Source of the DNA: Wurfbainia villosa
Taxonomy: Eukaryota; Streptophyta; Magnoliopsida; Zingiberales; Zingiberaceae
Assembly (NCBI GenBank): GCA_025175895.1
Contig: CM046007.1
Location: 25,191,913-25,255,912, forward strand
Direction: 5' to 3'
DNA: 64,000 bases
The position numbers and the translations under genes are program-made. A model generated the notes under the pieces. It was not told where the DNA came from. It worked only from the letters and a program-made list of their open reading frames with translations, and made no database searches. This document shows positions 11,716-22,647 of this stretch, one piece after another; the stretch's first letter is position 1, and each line of letters starts with the position of its first letter.

Positions 11716-13892
11716 TGTTAGTAATATATGAGAGATGTCCTAAGGCAATCGCCTTATGTATGAACCATTTATATGATAAATGAAGATTCACTATTTGAGT
11801 ATACATGTTTTATGTATTTGATTGGATCTTAAACTCATTTATCAATGTCCACGATACTTTATTCACAAAGATGAGAGAATTTGTGATTGATCACAACCAG
11901 TGAGTATCTCTACATGTGTAATTGTGATGTATCAATTATCCTAGTCGATGAATTGATGGATGGACGACACCATCAATTCGGCCAAGACTAGCACGAGGTA
12001 TACTCCTTGGTGTATCCAAGCACCGATTCTCACGGCCGGAGACATAGTGATGTCAGTTGATCGTGGATGCTAGTTATGGTAACTAGTTCATTGGAGTGAC
12101 CACCGTAAGACTTCATATGGTTCTCTGCATATATAGATATGTCAATGAAGTTCTTACTGTGGCTTAAGTGCGATGTTCCTTTGACTTGCGGTATTCAAGT
12201 CATCTTGATCATGGAGACTTATGCTTTGACATCTTAAGCAAACATCTCTAAGGAGATGTGGACCCGGGATGATTGGGTATAAGTCGAAGTGATCGAAGGT
12301 GTTTGAATAGCCTATAAAGGATTCACCACTCCTTGCGAGGAGATGTATACCCATGGCCTCTCGTCGGATTGTTACTAAAGTCTTTGGCCAAAGCAATACA
12401 TGTTTAGAGTAAGGTACTCTTCGATACATGTGGAGTAACTAGAACTGAGACGAGGAAATGATACTTGGGCTAGGTGTGACATAGTCAGCCTAGTGGGGAC
12501 TGACACAATAGACCATGTCCTGAACCAAGTGGGTATAAGATGAGTGAAGGGAATGGGGCACGATTCATTTAAGCTACTGAAGGGTTTCAGAAATAGTTCT
12601 GGATCAACCGTTGATCTTTTCGGTTAATTGGGGATCATGATGTACTACTAGGTGCCACTCATGATCGTTCTATAATTAATGGTTAATTATAGACGGCCAA
12701 CATAAACCGAGAACCTATTTGGTCACACGCACAACGAGTGTAATCCAAAAGATTTAAAACGAGCTTGAGAATGGGATTCTCAGACCGAGAGAAACTAGGT
12801 TTGGTTGGACCAAATATAAAGCAGCATGAAATCGTTTCAGTCGCAATGGAAGCGTGGATGGGCAGAGTCTTATGAAGACGTAATGGATGAACCAAAATGG
12901 TTTGTTTCTAATCCAATGGAGGAGAATAAACCAAAGGGTTTGGTTTATTTTAAACGAATGAACAAAAAGTTGGTTTGGTTCGTTTTAACTTAAAATAAAC
13001 CATCATGGTTTGGTTTATTTTAACTTATCTTAATGGAGCGGGTTAACGGGCCTAATGGTTATGATCCATTAACCATTAAGAGAATTAGTTCTCTATAAAA
13101 GAGGGCTTAAGGGTTTTTGTGAAATAATTTCAACCCTAATTGGCCGCCTAACCCATCCTCCTTGTTGTTGGCGCCAATAACAAGGGCCGCCACCAACTTC
13201 ATTGAGCTGCTGCGCCATCTCCTTGTCGGCGCCCAAGCTCAGCCGGTGAACCTCCGCGACCTCCGGTGATCTCCTTGGGTTCGCATCAAGGTGAGCCTCC
13301 ATCTCTTCTTTGGCCGGGCGCTATTTCTTCCACCAAAGCTGTCCAGTTTTCTGACAGCTTCTTCTCCTTCCGCCGGAGCGCCGCTTGACGACGGTTAGTG
13401 CTCCGACAGCGGATAATATACGGGATTTGATCTCCGTAATCCTCTGAGGTGGAGGACGGCGATTCGCCAATCGGTTGACGAATACCTCTCCGGAGAAGCA
13501 AGTCTTGAGGACTGTTTTAGGTCCGAATTTGATTCGGATCGTGATCATCTCTCGATCACGCCCTTCAACACGAGGCTAGTAACCCGCATTTAAGACGGCT
13601 CGTGGCTTGGCGGGTCATCCCGAGGAGCTCGGCGTGGATACGATAGAGACGATTCTTACGAGGATCGCTCCGCTGATGCCGTTTCGCCACACGCCATACG
13701 GAAGGTATAACGAGTTTAATTTCTTTTATTGCAAATTTTAATTTACGGTTATGTCTACACTTGTTGTAATAGCATGCGGTGTTGTGTGTGTTGTAATAAA
13801 TATAGATTTATTATTTTTATTGCTTCACTGCGTACATGTTTACTAAACATGATCGAACACACACATCGCCATGCAAGTCTTAAAACCCAACA
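11716..13892 (+). repeat. E3 5' LTR
   Basis: LTR of 2177 bp, TGTTAGTAAT to AACCCAACA. TATA box TATAAAA at 13094-13100. The U5 hairpin AGCTGTCCAG has lost one G in its 3' arm (13337-13359). Two tracts (11820-12060 and 13560-13900) differ from the 3' LTR by many 1-4 base indels, while the part between them is nearly identical. Confidence 0.94.
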
Positions 13893-13912
13893 AAGGGTAT
13901 CGTGAGCCCTGT
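13893..13912 (+). promoter_or_regulatory. E3 primer-binding site (degraded)
   Basis: GGTATCGTGAGCCC directly after the 5' LTR corresponds to TGGTATCAGAGCCC in E9; the CAGAG core is altered. Confidence 0.7.
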
Positions 13913-15158
13913 GTTGTGTTTCACATAATCGTAAAATGGTTTTAAGATAGTCATAATGTATTTCTGGAAATTTTCTAAATTTTGGAAATTTAGAAGTATT
14001 TATGGAAATTTTTCAATTTTGGAAAGTCTAGAAGTATTTATGGAAATCTTCCACTTTTGAAAGTTGAAGTATTTATGGAAATTGATATTTTCCATAAATA
14101 AAATATTTGATTAGATTCTGAAATTTGTTTCTAATTTAATCATGATTTGATTTGGGAAATCAAATCTTAAAATATTTTATTTCCATAAGTAGTTTTAAAG
14201 ATTTAGGAAATTGGTTTCTAAATAGATTTTCCTTAATCAAATAATTCCATGAATAAAATATGTGATTAGATTTGGAAATTTGTTTCTAATTTAATTATGA
14301 TTTGATTTGAGAATCAAATCTTAAATATATTTTATTTCCATAAATAGTTATGACATATAAGGAAATTATATACATGATATAATTGTATGCCATGTAATTG
14401 CATTAGATGCATAACATTATGCCATGCGTGTCGTGACATGTAGATGTATGCCATGTATGCCATGCCATGTAGATAATAGTTATTTGCATGCAAAGAGGAT
14501 GAGACATAAAACCCTAACTCAATATTAAAGCCTACACCTTCCATTAATATGGTTAGAACCAGAGTTCGCTTTTGTTTGGGTTGTTGGACTCACTCCAAGC
14601 CCTACTAACTCAACATGTTCAAATCATTGGAATAGTTTAACTCTAATATGGTAAGAGTCGAGGTCAATCGTTAGTTTGGGTTGTTGACTCACCCAAGCCT
14701 CAAGCACTGGTTGAATGCGCCTAACCATATTAAAACTATTTCGCGACAATGGGTCGGCTTTTAACTGGAGCAGCAATACGTAACCGGAACGAAGGGTCGA
14801 TGTGAAGAGAGGTGAAGTTGGGTGCTATGCATATGATGCATACTTGTTAATGTGTTAACAACCCAATGTATGTGTAAACATTCAATTAGTTGATAGCACA
14901 TTGTGATAGTTACATATACATGATATGTAATCGGTATACTTGATACCCACCATCATAGCTAAGAATGGCTTGTTGACTCACTCCAAGGTTGTTCTTATCT
15001 ATGATGGATATCACCATTCGAGATGGACCTACGATCTCCAAGTGATTTTGGGGTTTTGAATTCAAAAATGAATGGGATTTATAAATGTATATTGATGCAT
15101 TTTAAAATCATTTTCTCATATATGCTCGCTTTTGTATTTCTAGGTCAATAAATTAATC
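13913..15158 (+). other. E3 untranslated leader
   Basis: The leader is colinear with the E9 leader. It has AT-rich degenerate repeats (13940-14340), a run of ATGCCATG-type repeats (14380-14470), and then copies of the TTGGACTCACTCCAA hairpin motif near 14583 and 14975. Two further copies near 14690 and 14790 are damaged by indels. No protein-coding signal. Confidence 0.72.
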
Positions 15159-15930
15159 ATGACGCTTTGAATTTGGCGCACTATTTTGATTCAACAAACC
15201 GACCGGGCCTAACTTCGGATCGCTTAGAAACTCCGAGAATTGTTCTCAAGGCGGAAAAGCTTGCATATGTCCTTGAAGAGCCTCTTCCGATCCCCTAAGG
15301 ACGATGCAACCTGCATCAAATGTTGGTCTATCGTAAGCATGTGGCGATTCTCGAAATGGGCGAGTTGCATCATGCTAGCGGCGATGGTACCGAGCCGCAG
15401 AAGCATGAGCATATGGATGCTAACACTATGGTCTTCCATCTTCATGAGTTGTTCGATGAGCAAGACAGATCCGAAAGGTTCGAGGTCTCTAGGCTCCTCT
15501 TCACCACGAAGATGCAAGAAGGTCTGCCTCAGAGTGCAGCTTTGTGCTAAAGATGAACGGGTACATCGAGCTACTTAGCCCTCGGTTTTGTGATGGATCA
15601 TGAGTTAAGTATTGACTTAATTCTGCATTGTTTGCCCAAGAGTTTCTCGCAATTTGTGATGAACTATCGGATGAACAAATTGGAATCCACCATTCCCGAG
15701 CCTCAATATGTCAAGACCGTGGAGCCTTCGTGAAGCATGAGGAGAAGGCGGTTCATTAGTTGATTCTCAAAGAAAGGTTCTAAGAGAAAGGCAAAAGAAT
15801 GTAAGAAAGGAAAGAAAAGGGCAAAGAAGGCGGAACCAAATAAGAAAGGGCACTTGCCATCACTGTGGCAAGGAAGGCCATCCGTAAGAAACTGCAAGAT
15901 TTATCTTGAGTCCATGAAGAAGAAGAAGGC
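15159..15930 (+). pseudogene. E3 gag (frameshifted, core retained)
   Basis: Gag begins at the ATG 15159-15161 in a context colinear with the E8 start codon. The N-terminal part is frameshifted several times, but the Gag core deleted in E2 and E9 is present (…LPKSFSQFVMNYRMN… at about 15630-15680). The CCHC knuckle starts at 15855 as CHHCGKEGH, with all first three zinc ligands. A small indel after GH breaks the frame before the last Cys. Small indels in this tract often fall at CAG/CTG sites, so some breaks may not be real. Confidence 0.82.
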
Positions 15931-16310
15931 ATCCGATGCCCCATCCTCTTCGTATCTTCTATTGATTGTCATTCTATTTCCTTAGACACTTGGGTATTGG
16001 ATACGGGTGTAGCTCACATATATGTAATGACATAGGGGCTAAGGAATAGAAGAAGACTTGTTAGAGGAGTCAAATTTACGAGTTGGCAATGGAGCAAAGG
16101 TTGCTGCGGTCGCCATCGGAACTTATTTACTGAAGCTCCCTAGTGGACTAGTCTTGGAACTGGACAATTGCTATTATGTTCCTTCTCTAATAAAGAACAT
16201 TGTTTCTATTTCCTGCTTAAATAGAAATGGTTTCCATTTAACGTTTAGTAACAATTGTTGTTATATAACTTTGAATGGCGACTTTTATGGAATCGAACTT
16301 TGAGTAATGG
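15931..16310 (+). pseudogene. E3 pol: aspartic protease region
   Basis: TWVLDTG is readable with the catalytic triplet at 16000-16008; the next codons are shifted by a lost base. The rest of the domain is open at 16058-16303 (ESNLRVGNGAKVAAVAIG, LVLELDNCYYVPSLIKNI). The frame is lost again at 16303 before the integrase zinc domain. Confidence 0.82.
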
Positions 16311-17470
16311 CATTTATACGCTTGGACGTATTCAAAGGACATTTTCAATATCGAAGCGAGCAACACGCGTGCTCGAAAGGATAATCACATAGACTCCTAT
16401 ATGTGGCATTGTCGTCTTGGCCATATAAGCAAGAAACGCATGTCCGAATTACACCGATGTGGAATTCTGGAATCGTTTGAATTGGATTCATACGATACAT
16501 GCGAATCATGCTTAAAAGGCAAGATGACTAAGTTACCTTTACGGAAAAGGTGAACGAGTGGGAGAGTTACTAGGTCTAATACATACTGATGTATGTGGAC
16601 CTATGTCAACTCAAGCTTTAGGAGGCTATAGCTACTTCATTACCTTCACCGATGATCACTCACGGTTTGGGTATGTGTTCTTGATGAAACACAAGTCTGA
16701 AGCCTTTGAAAGGTTCAAAGGATTCAGAAATGAAGTAGAGAAACAACATGACAAAAGTATTAAAATACTTCGATCGGATCGAGGTGGTGAATACTTAAGT
16801 CAAGAGTTTCTTGATTATCTAAGAGACAATGGCATATTGTCTCAATGGACTCCGCCATATACACCACAGCATAATGGTGTATCTGAGAGGCGTAACCGGA
16901 CCTTGTTGGACATGGTCAGGTCAATGATGAATCATGCGACTCTTCCCAAGTCCTTTTGGGGTTATGCACTTCAGACAGCTGTTTACTTGTTGAACAGAAT
17001 TCCTACCAAGGTAGTCTCAACTACTCCTATGAGATATGGAATAGTAAGAAACCTCATGTATCTTACTTGAAGATATAGGGTTGTCCTACTTATGTGAAGC
17101 GGATTGTATCAGACAAACTGGATGCTAAGTCTGATAAATGTCTATTTATTGGATACCCTAAGGAAACAAGGGGTTACCAATTCTATCATCCTGTGGAACA
17201 AAAGGTGTTTGTTTCAAGGCATGCTGTGTTTCTAGAGAAAGAGTTTCTCTTGCAAGAAAACAGTGGGAGTGTCGTCGAGCTTGAGGAGGCTCGAGAGACT
17301 CAAATAGACATTGATGAGATACCTGGTGAAGCACAACAGCCGACAACTCATAATGATGAGCAATCGGCTGGACCTATTGTAACACCACATCTTCGTAGAT
17401 CTGGTAGAACACGCAATATTCCTGAGAGATATGGATTTCTCGTAAGCGAATCGAATGACGTGTTACTCAT
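16311..17470 (+). pseudogene. E3 pol: integrase (broken)
   Basis: The zinc-binding part (CHCRLGHISKKRMSEL ... CESCLKGK, 16400-16525) is followed by a frameshift near 16540. The catalytic core is open at 16558-17070 with D in HTDVCGP, D in LRSDRGGEY and E in NGVSERRNR, so the D,D(35)E triad is intact. A frameshift near 17020 (TTPMRYG) is followed by a reopened C-terminal part from 17094 (SDKCLFIGYPKETRGYQFYHPVEQKVFVS). The acidic linker before RT is open and continues into it. Confidence 0.87.
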
Positions 17471-18500
17471 TGATGATGAGGACCCTACCAGTTATGAAGA
17501 AGTGCTGACAAGTTCAGAAAAGGATAAGTGGCTTGGTGCCATGAAGTCGGAAATGGATTCCATGTATGAAAACCAAGTTTGGAACATGGTTGACCCACCT
17601 GAAGGGATAAAGCCTATAGGGTGCAAGTGGGTTTTCAAGAAGAAAACCGACATGGATGGTAATGTGATTACCTATAAGGCTAGATTGGTGGCGAAAGGAT
17701 ATCGTCAAAAGCAAGGTGTTGATTATGACGAAACCTATTCGCCTGTAGCTATGCTTAAATCCATTCGGATGCTCCTGGCCATAGCGGCTCATTATGATTA
17801 TGAGATATGGTAGATGGATGTGAAAAATAGCTTTCCTTAATGGAAACCTGCTCGAGGACGTGTATATGATACAGCCTGAGGGTTTCCCATCGGTTGATAA
17901 AACCAAGGTATGCAATTGCGACGGTCCATTTATGGATTGAAGCAAGCATCCAGGAGCTGGAATATCCGTTTTGATGAGACGATCAAAAGGTTTGATTTCT
18001 CACAAAATCCAGACGAACCTTGTGTGTACAAGAAGGTTAGTGGGAGTGCAGTCGTGTTCCTAGTATTGTATGTCGATGACATATTACTTATAGGAAATGA
18101 TGTGTCCATCTTACAGTCAGTTAAGGTTTGGTTATCCAAGACATTCTCCATGAAAGACCTGGGAGAAGCAACCTACATCCTTGGGATTAAGATCTATAGA
18201 GATAGATCGAAACGATTGCTTGGTCTTTCGCAGTCTACATATATAGACCGAGTGCTAAAGAGGTTTAGCATGTCGGAATCCAAGAAAGGTTATCTGCCCA
18301 TCAGGCATGGGGTACACCTTTCGAAGTCTATGTGTCCGCGCACAGAAGACGAGAGGATTTGCATGAGTAAGATTCCCTATGCATCCGCAATAGGATCTAT
18401 CATGTATGCTATGTTATGTACGAGGCCCGATGTATCGTATGCTCTGAGTGTCACGAGCAGATACCAGTCTTATCCAGGAATGGATCATTGGGCGGCTGTT
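17471..18500 (+). pseudogene. E3 pol: reverse transcriptase (broken)
   Basis: The RT domain starts at SYEEVLTSSEKDKWLGAMKS and is open to a TAG at 17811-17813 (CAG to TAG in IWQMD). A one-base gain in the next line shifts DVKTAFLNG. It is open again at 17910-18662 with SIYGLKQASRSWNIRFDE, the catalytic YVDD at 18069-18080, LGIKIYRDRSKRLLGLSQ and RPDVSYALSVTSRYQS. With only two main breaks this is one of the better preserved RT copies in the window. Confidence 0.88.
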
Positions 18501-18980
18501 AAGACGATCCTTAAGTACTTGAGAAGAACTAAGGATGTGTTCCTAATATATGGAGAAGGGTACATGGTGATACGTGGGCATACGGATGCCAAATCCAGAC
18601 AGACAAGGATGATTCCATGTCTAAGTCTGGGTATGTATTCACCTAGAATGGAGGCGCAATAAGTTGGAAATGTTCCAAGCTTGACACTATAGCGGATTCT
18701 GCCACTAAGGCAGAATACGTTGCAGCTTTGGAAGCAGCAAAGGAAGCGGTTTGGATCAAGTAGTTCATCTATGAACTTGATGTGGTCTCATCAATGATCC
18801 AAACATGTGCTTCGCCGCTATCATCTTATCAGAGAGATCATCAGTAGGAATGAAATACAAATCGAGAAAATTCCCACTGAAAGGAACTTAGCGGATCCTT
18901 TGACTAAAGCATTACCTCAAAGTAAGTTTGAGGGTCATGTTGGTGCTTATGGTATTGGATACCGTAGCGATTGGCATTAG
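18501..18980 (+). pseudogene. E3 pol: RNase H with 74-bp deletion
   Basis: The start (HTDA, then KADSATKAEYVAA-like) is readable in two frames. Relative to E7 and E8, 74 bp are missing at 18786/18787, which removes the block with the YCDNNGAIA motif and its catalytic aspartate and shifts the frame. The join uses a 3-bp microhomology (GGT). The pol stop equivalent is TAG at 18978-18980. The same deletion is found in E9, so it arose before both insertions. Confidence 0.85.
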
Positions 18981-18994
18981 GCCAAGTGGGAGTC
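18980..18994 (+). promoter_or_regulatory. E3 polypurine tract
   Basis: GGCCAAGTGGGAGTC stands immediately before the 3' LTR and overlaps the last base of the pol stop. Confidence 0.85.
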
Positions 18995-21207
18995 TGTTAG
19001 TAATATATGAGAGATGTCCTAAGGCAATCGCCTTATGTATGAACCATTTATATGATAAATGAAGATTCACTATTTGAGTATACATGTTTTATGTATTTGA
19101 TTGGATCTTAAACTCATTTACTGAATGTCCACGATACGATTCACAGCATGAGAGAATTTGTGATTGGATCACAACTAGTGAGTATCTCTACATGTGTAAT
19201 TGTGATGTATCGGAATTATCCCTAGTCGATGAATTAATGGATTTGGACACCATCAATTCTGTCGAGACTAGCACGAGGTATACTCCTTGGTGTATCCAAG
19301 CAGCTGATTCTCACCGGGCCGGAGACATAGTGATGTCCGGAGTTGATCGTGGATGCTAGTTATGGTAACTAGTTCATTGAGTGACCAGTAAGACTTCATA
19401 TGGTTCTCTCTGCATATAGATATGTCAATGAAGTTCTTACTGCGGGCTTAAGTGCGATGTTCCTTTGACTTGCGGTATTCAAGTCATCTTGATCATGGAG
19501 ACTTATGCTTTGACATCTTAAGCAAACATCTCTAAGGAGATGTGGACCCGGGATGATTGGGTATAAGTCGAAGTGATCGAAGGTGTTTGAATAGCCTATA
19601 AAGGATTCACCACTCCTTGCGAGGAGAGGTCTACCCATGGCCTCTCGTCGGATTGTTACTAAAGTCTTTGGCCAAAGCATTACATGTTTAGAGTAAGGTA
19701 CTCTTCGATACATGTGGAGTAACTAGAATCCGTCGGATGAGGAAATGATACTTGGGCTAGGTGTGACGTAGTCAGCCTAGTGGGGACTGACACAATAGAC
19801 CATGTCCTGAACCAAGTGGGTATAAGATGAGTGAAGGGAATGGGGCACGATTCATTCAAGCTACTGAAGGGTTTCAGAAATAGTTCTGGATCAACCGTTG
19901 ATCTTTTCGGTTAATTGGGGATCATGATGTACTACTAGGTGCCACTCATGATCGTTCTATAATTAATGGTTAATTATAGACGGCCAACATAAACCGAGAA
20001 CTTATTTGGTCACACGCACAACGAGTGTAATCCAAAGGATTTAAAACGAGCTTGAGAATGGGATTCTCAGACCGAGAGAAACTATGTTTGGTTGGACCAA
20101 ACATAAAGCGAGCATGAAATTGTTTCAGTCGCAATGGAAGCGTGGATGGGCCGTGTCTTATGAAGACATAATGGATGGACCAAAATGGTTTGGTTCTAAT
20201 CCAATGGATGAGAATAAACCAAAGGGTTTGGTTTATATTAAACGAATGAACCAAAGGTTGGTTCGGTTCGTTTTAACTTAAAATAAACCATCATGGTTTG
20301 GTTTATTTTAACTTATCTTAATGGAGCGGGTTAACGGGCCTAATGGTTATGATTTAATAACCATTAAGAGAATTAGTTCTCTATAAAATAGGGCTTAAGG
20401 GTTTTTGTGAAAACCTAATTTGAGGCAACCCTAATTGGCCGCCCAACCCATCCTCCTTGTTGTTGGCGTCAACAACAAGGGCTGCCGCCCAACTTCATTG
20501 AGCTGCTGCCATCTCCTTGTCGGCGTCCAAGTTTCGGCCGGTGAACCTCCGGCGACCCTCCGGTGATCTCCCTTGGGTTCGGTGTAAAGGTGAGCCTCCA
20601 TCTCTTCTTTAGCCGGCGCCTATTTCCTCCACCAAAGCTGTCCAGTTTTCTGGACAGCTTCTTCTCCTCTCGTCAGAGCGTCGTTTGGACGACGGTTAGT
20701 GCTCCGACAGCGGATAACATACCGGGGATTTGATCTCCGGTAATCCTCTGAGGTGGAGGACGAAGGATTCGTCAATCGGTTGACGAATACCTCTCCGGAG
20801 AAGCAAGTCTTGAGGACTTGTTTTAGGTCCGAATTTGGATTCGGACCGTGATCATCTCTCGATCACGTCGTCTTCAACACGAGGCTAGTAACCCGTACGA
20901 AGACGAAGCTCGTGGCTTGGCGAAGTCATCCCGAGGAGCTCGGCGTGGATACGGATAGAGACGATTCTTACGAGAATCGTTCCGGTTGATGCCGTTCCCG
21001 CTACACATCATACGGAAGGTATAACGTAGTTTAATTTCTTTTATTGCAATTTTAATTTACGGTTATGTCTACACTTGTTGTAATAGCATGCGTGTGTTGT
21101 GTGTGTTGTAATAAATAGGAATATTTATTATTTTTATTGCTTCCGCTGTGCACATGTTTACGAAACATGATCGAACACACACACGCCGCGGTGCCGGAAA
21201 CCCAACA
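18995..21207 (+). repeat. E3 3' LTR
   Basis: LTR of 2213 bp. TATA box TATAAAAT at 20382-20389. It holds the cleanest copy of the R/U5 hairpin chain (20636-20905). U3 contains the palindrome CTATAATTAA/TTAATTATAG and repeated AAACCAAA motifs. A 65-codon open frame at 20084-20281 lies in U3 upstream of TATA and is not considered a gene. Confidence 0.95.
20636..20905 (+). promoter_or_regulatory. R/U5 hairpin chain (best copy, in E3 3' LTR)
   Basis: Consecutive perfect or near-perfect inverted repeats downstream of the TATA box: AGCTGTCCAG/CTGGACAGCT (20636-20659, loop TTTT), CCGGGGAT/ATCTCCGG (20722-20740), ATTCGTCAA/TTGACGAAT (20767-20788), CAAGTC/GACTTG (20804-20820), GGTCCGAAT/ATTCGGACC (20826-20847), CGTGATC/GATCACG (20847-20867) and CGTCTTC/GAAGACG (20869-20905). 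Most recur in every alpha LTR in the window. They would sit near the 5' end of the genomic RNA. Roles in packaging, dimerisation, translation or polyadenylation are possible but not shown. Confidence 0.7.
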
Positions 21208-21212
21208 TTGTC

Positions 21213-22150
21213 AACCTTACTTTTTGACAAATAAAATTAATAGTTTGTTCCTCTTTGACCCTACAAATAAAAGTAGTGACTCCGATGAAGAGGATACTTT
21301 TTATTTGCATCTAAGTGTGCACCATTACACGATACTAAGGGAATTATCTCGGATTATGTGGCTTACCGATGTGGAAGTACACACGCTCCAAAATAATTTC
21401 CTATAACCATTATTTGACCTAGTGATCCGCAAACAAACTCATCCGATGGGGAGGAAGGCACTCAGAGCCGCCGCGCAAGTTTGTTGCATCACACGTCAAA
21501 TTGTAATGGAGGCCGCAGGAATTAATTAAAATATCCCTCTCCCACTTAGTAAATTGAAAATGAGGAATTTTCAAGCACACACAATATGCATATCACATAG
21601 ATCATTACTGTATATTTCAAAAAAAATTATTGATTCCTCAAACAATAAAATTTTGAAATCAACCAACACCTCAAAACACCGAGAATATCACATGCCACGA
21701 TAGTGTGGACGTATACGAATTCTACATTTGTAAGAGGAGGTTTAACCCATTAATTTTATTATCTTGTCAACCTTACTTTTTGACAAATAAAATTAATAGT
21801 TGGTTCCTCTTTGGCCCTACAAATAAAAGCAGTGACTCCGATGGGGAGGATACTTTTTTATTTGTATCTAAGTGTGCACCATTACACGATACTAAGGGAA
21901 TTATCTCGGATTATGTGCCTTACCGATGTGGAAGTACACACGCTCCTAAATAATTTCCTATAACTATTATTTGACCTAGTGATCCACAAACAAATCCATC
22001 CGAGGGGGAGGAAGGCACTCAGAGCCGACGCGCAAGTTTGTTGCATCACACGTCAAATTGTAATGTAGGCCACGGGAATTAATTAAAATGTCCCTCTCCC
22101 ACTTAGTAAATTGAAAATTAGGAATTTTCAAGCACACACAACATGCATAT
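21213..22150 (-). repeat. E1 leader: 560-bp tandem duplication (rest of unit 1, and unit 2)
   Basis: After E3 the first unit continues to about 21611, and the second unit runs from about 21612 to about 22150. Both carry the same string of landmarks (ACCCATTAATTTTATTATC, CTTACTTTTTGACAAATAAA, a CCGATG...GAGGA block, CCCTCTCCCACTTAGTAAAT) with scattered substitutions. Short open frames of 82-89 codons arise from the repeats and have no homology I recognise. This lies between E1 gag and its primer site, so it is leader sequence. Confidence 0.75.
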
Positions 22151-22628
22151 AAAACAAATCAGCAATAAATATGGAAAAAATCAGAATTTTTCCAAATATT
22201 ATGGCATTGTTCTCCAATATGCGTCCCGTCATGTCGCCACCTCGTCCGCTCCACCTTTTCCGTGGGCAAGCCACAAAAGAGATCCGAGCCGAGATATATC
22301 ATTTTAATTTACATCCATCGATCCTATACTCCACGAAGGAGTGTACAAACTATCTAGATCGAAATTAAACTAAAATGATCGGCTAAACAATGTTGTATTT
22401 AATTACAAAAATCAAATACTAATCTAGCCTCGTCAACCCCGAGGATTCAAATAATATACAATCACACACACATGCAATCACATACACACATATATAGCCA
22501 TAATAGTTGGATCTTATGCCTGCAACCAAAAAAGTTAGCCTACGCACATCCTACTATTATCTGGCATACTCAATATATGATATGTGCATGAAAGTAACCG
22601 AATCCAAAACACACAAAACCGGAAACCG
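22151..22628 (-). other. E1 leader next to the primer site, no gene seen
   Basis: AT-rich sequence with a short (CA)n-rich stretch near 22465-22490. No coding signal or internal repeat beyond this was seen. Position and orientation make it the first part of the E1 RNA leader. Confidence 0.55.
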
Positions 22629-22642
22629 TGGCTCTGATACCA
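22629..22642 (-). promoter_or_regulatory. E1 primer-binding site (tRNA-Met type)
   Basis: The plus strand reads TGGCTCTGATACCA, so the minus strand has TGGTATCAGAGCCA, the perfect initiator tRNA-Met type primer site of plant copia elements. Five bases separate it from the LTR start at 22648. It fixes E1 as a minus-strand element. Confidence 0.88.
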
Positions 22643-22647
22643 TTTGA

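Larger units (their letters stand above)
11716..21207 (+). mobile_element. E3: full-length alpha-family Ty1/copia retrotransposon
   Basis: A complete element of 9492 bp on the plus strand, with LTRs 11716-13892 and 18995-21207 and a perfect 5-bp target duplication, TTGTC, at 11711-11715 and 21208-21212. Its flanks join to a continuous E1 leader sequence that is present uninterrupted at 21720-21800, so the empty site can be read directly. Gag, protease, integrase, RT and RNase H follow in order. RNase H has a 74-bp deletion shared with E9. Gag lacks the deletion seen in E2 and E9. It lies head-to-head with E2, 1821 bp away. Confidence 0.96.

Noticed and set aside
20084..20281. A 65-codon open frame (MFGWTKHKASMK start) repeated in alpha LTRs at 1392-1589, 8616-8813, 20084-20281, 56120-56317 and 63175-63372
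   Set aside because: It lies in U3 upstream of the TATA box, the opposite strand is open as well, and it is lost in E7 and E8. Its conservation is explained by recent copying of the LTR.
22629..22642. tRNA-like sequences TGGTATCAGAGCC in several places
   Set aside because: These are primer-binding sites next to LTRs; no cloverleaf or full tRNA gene surrounds them.
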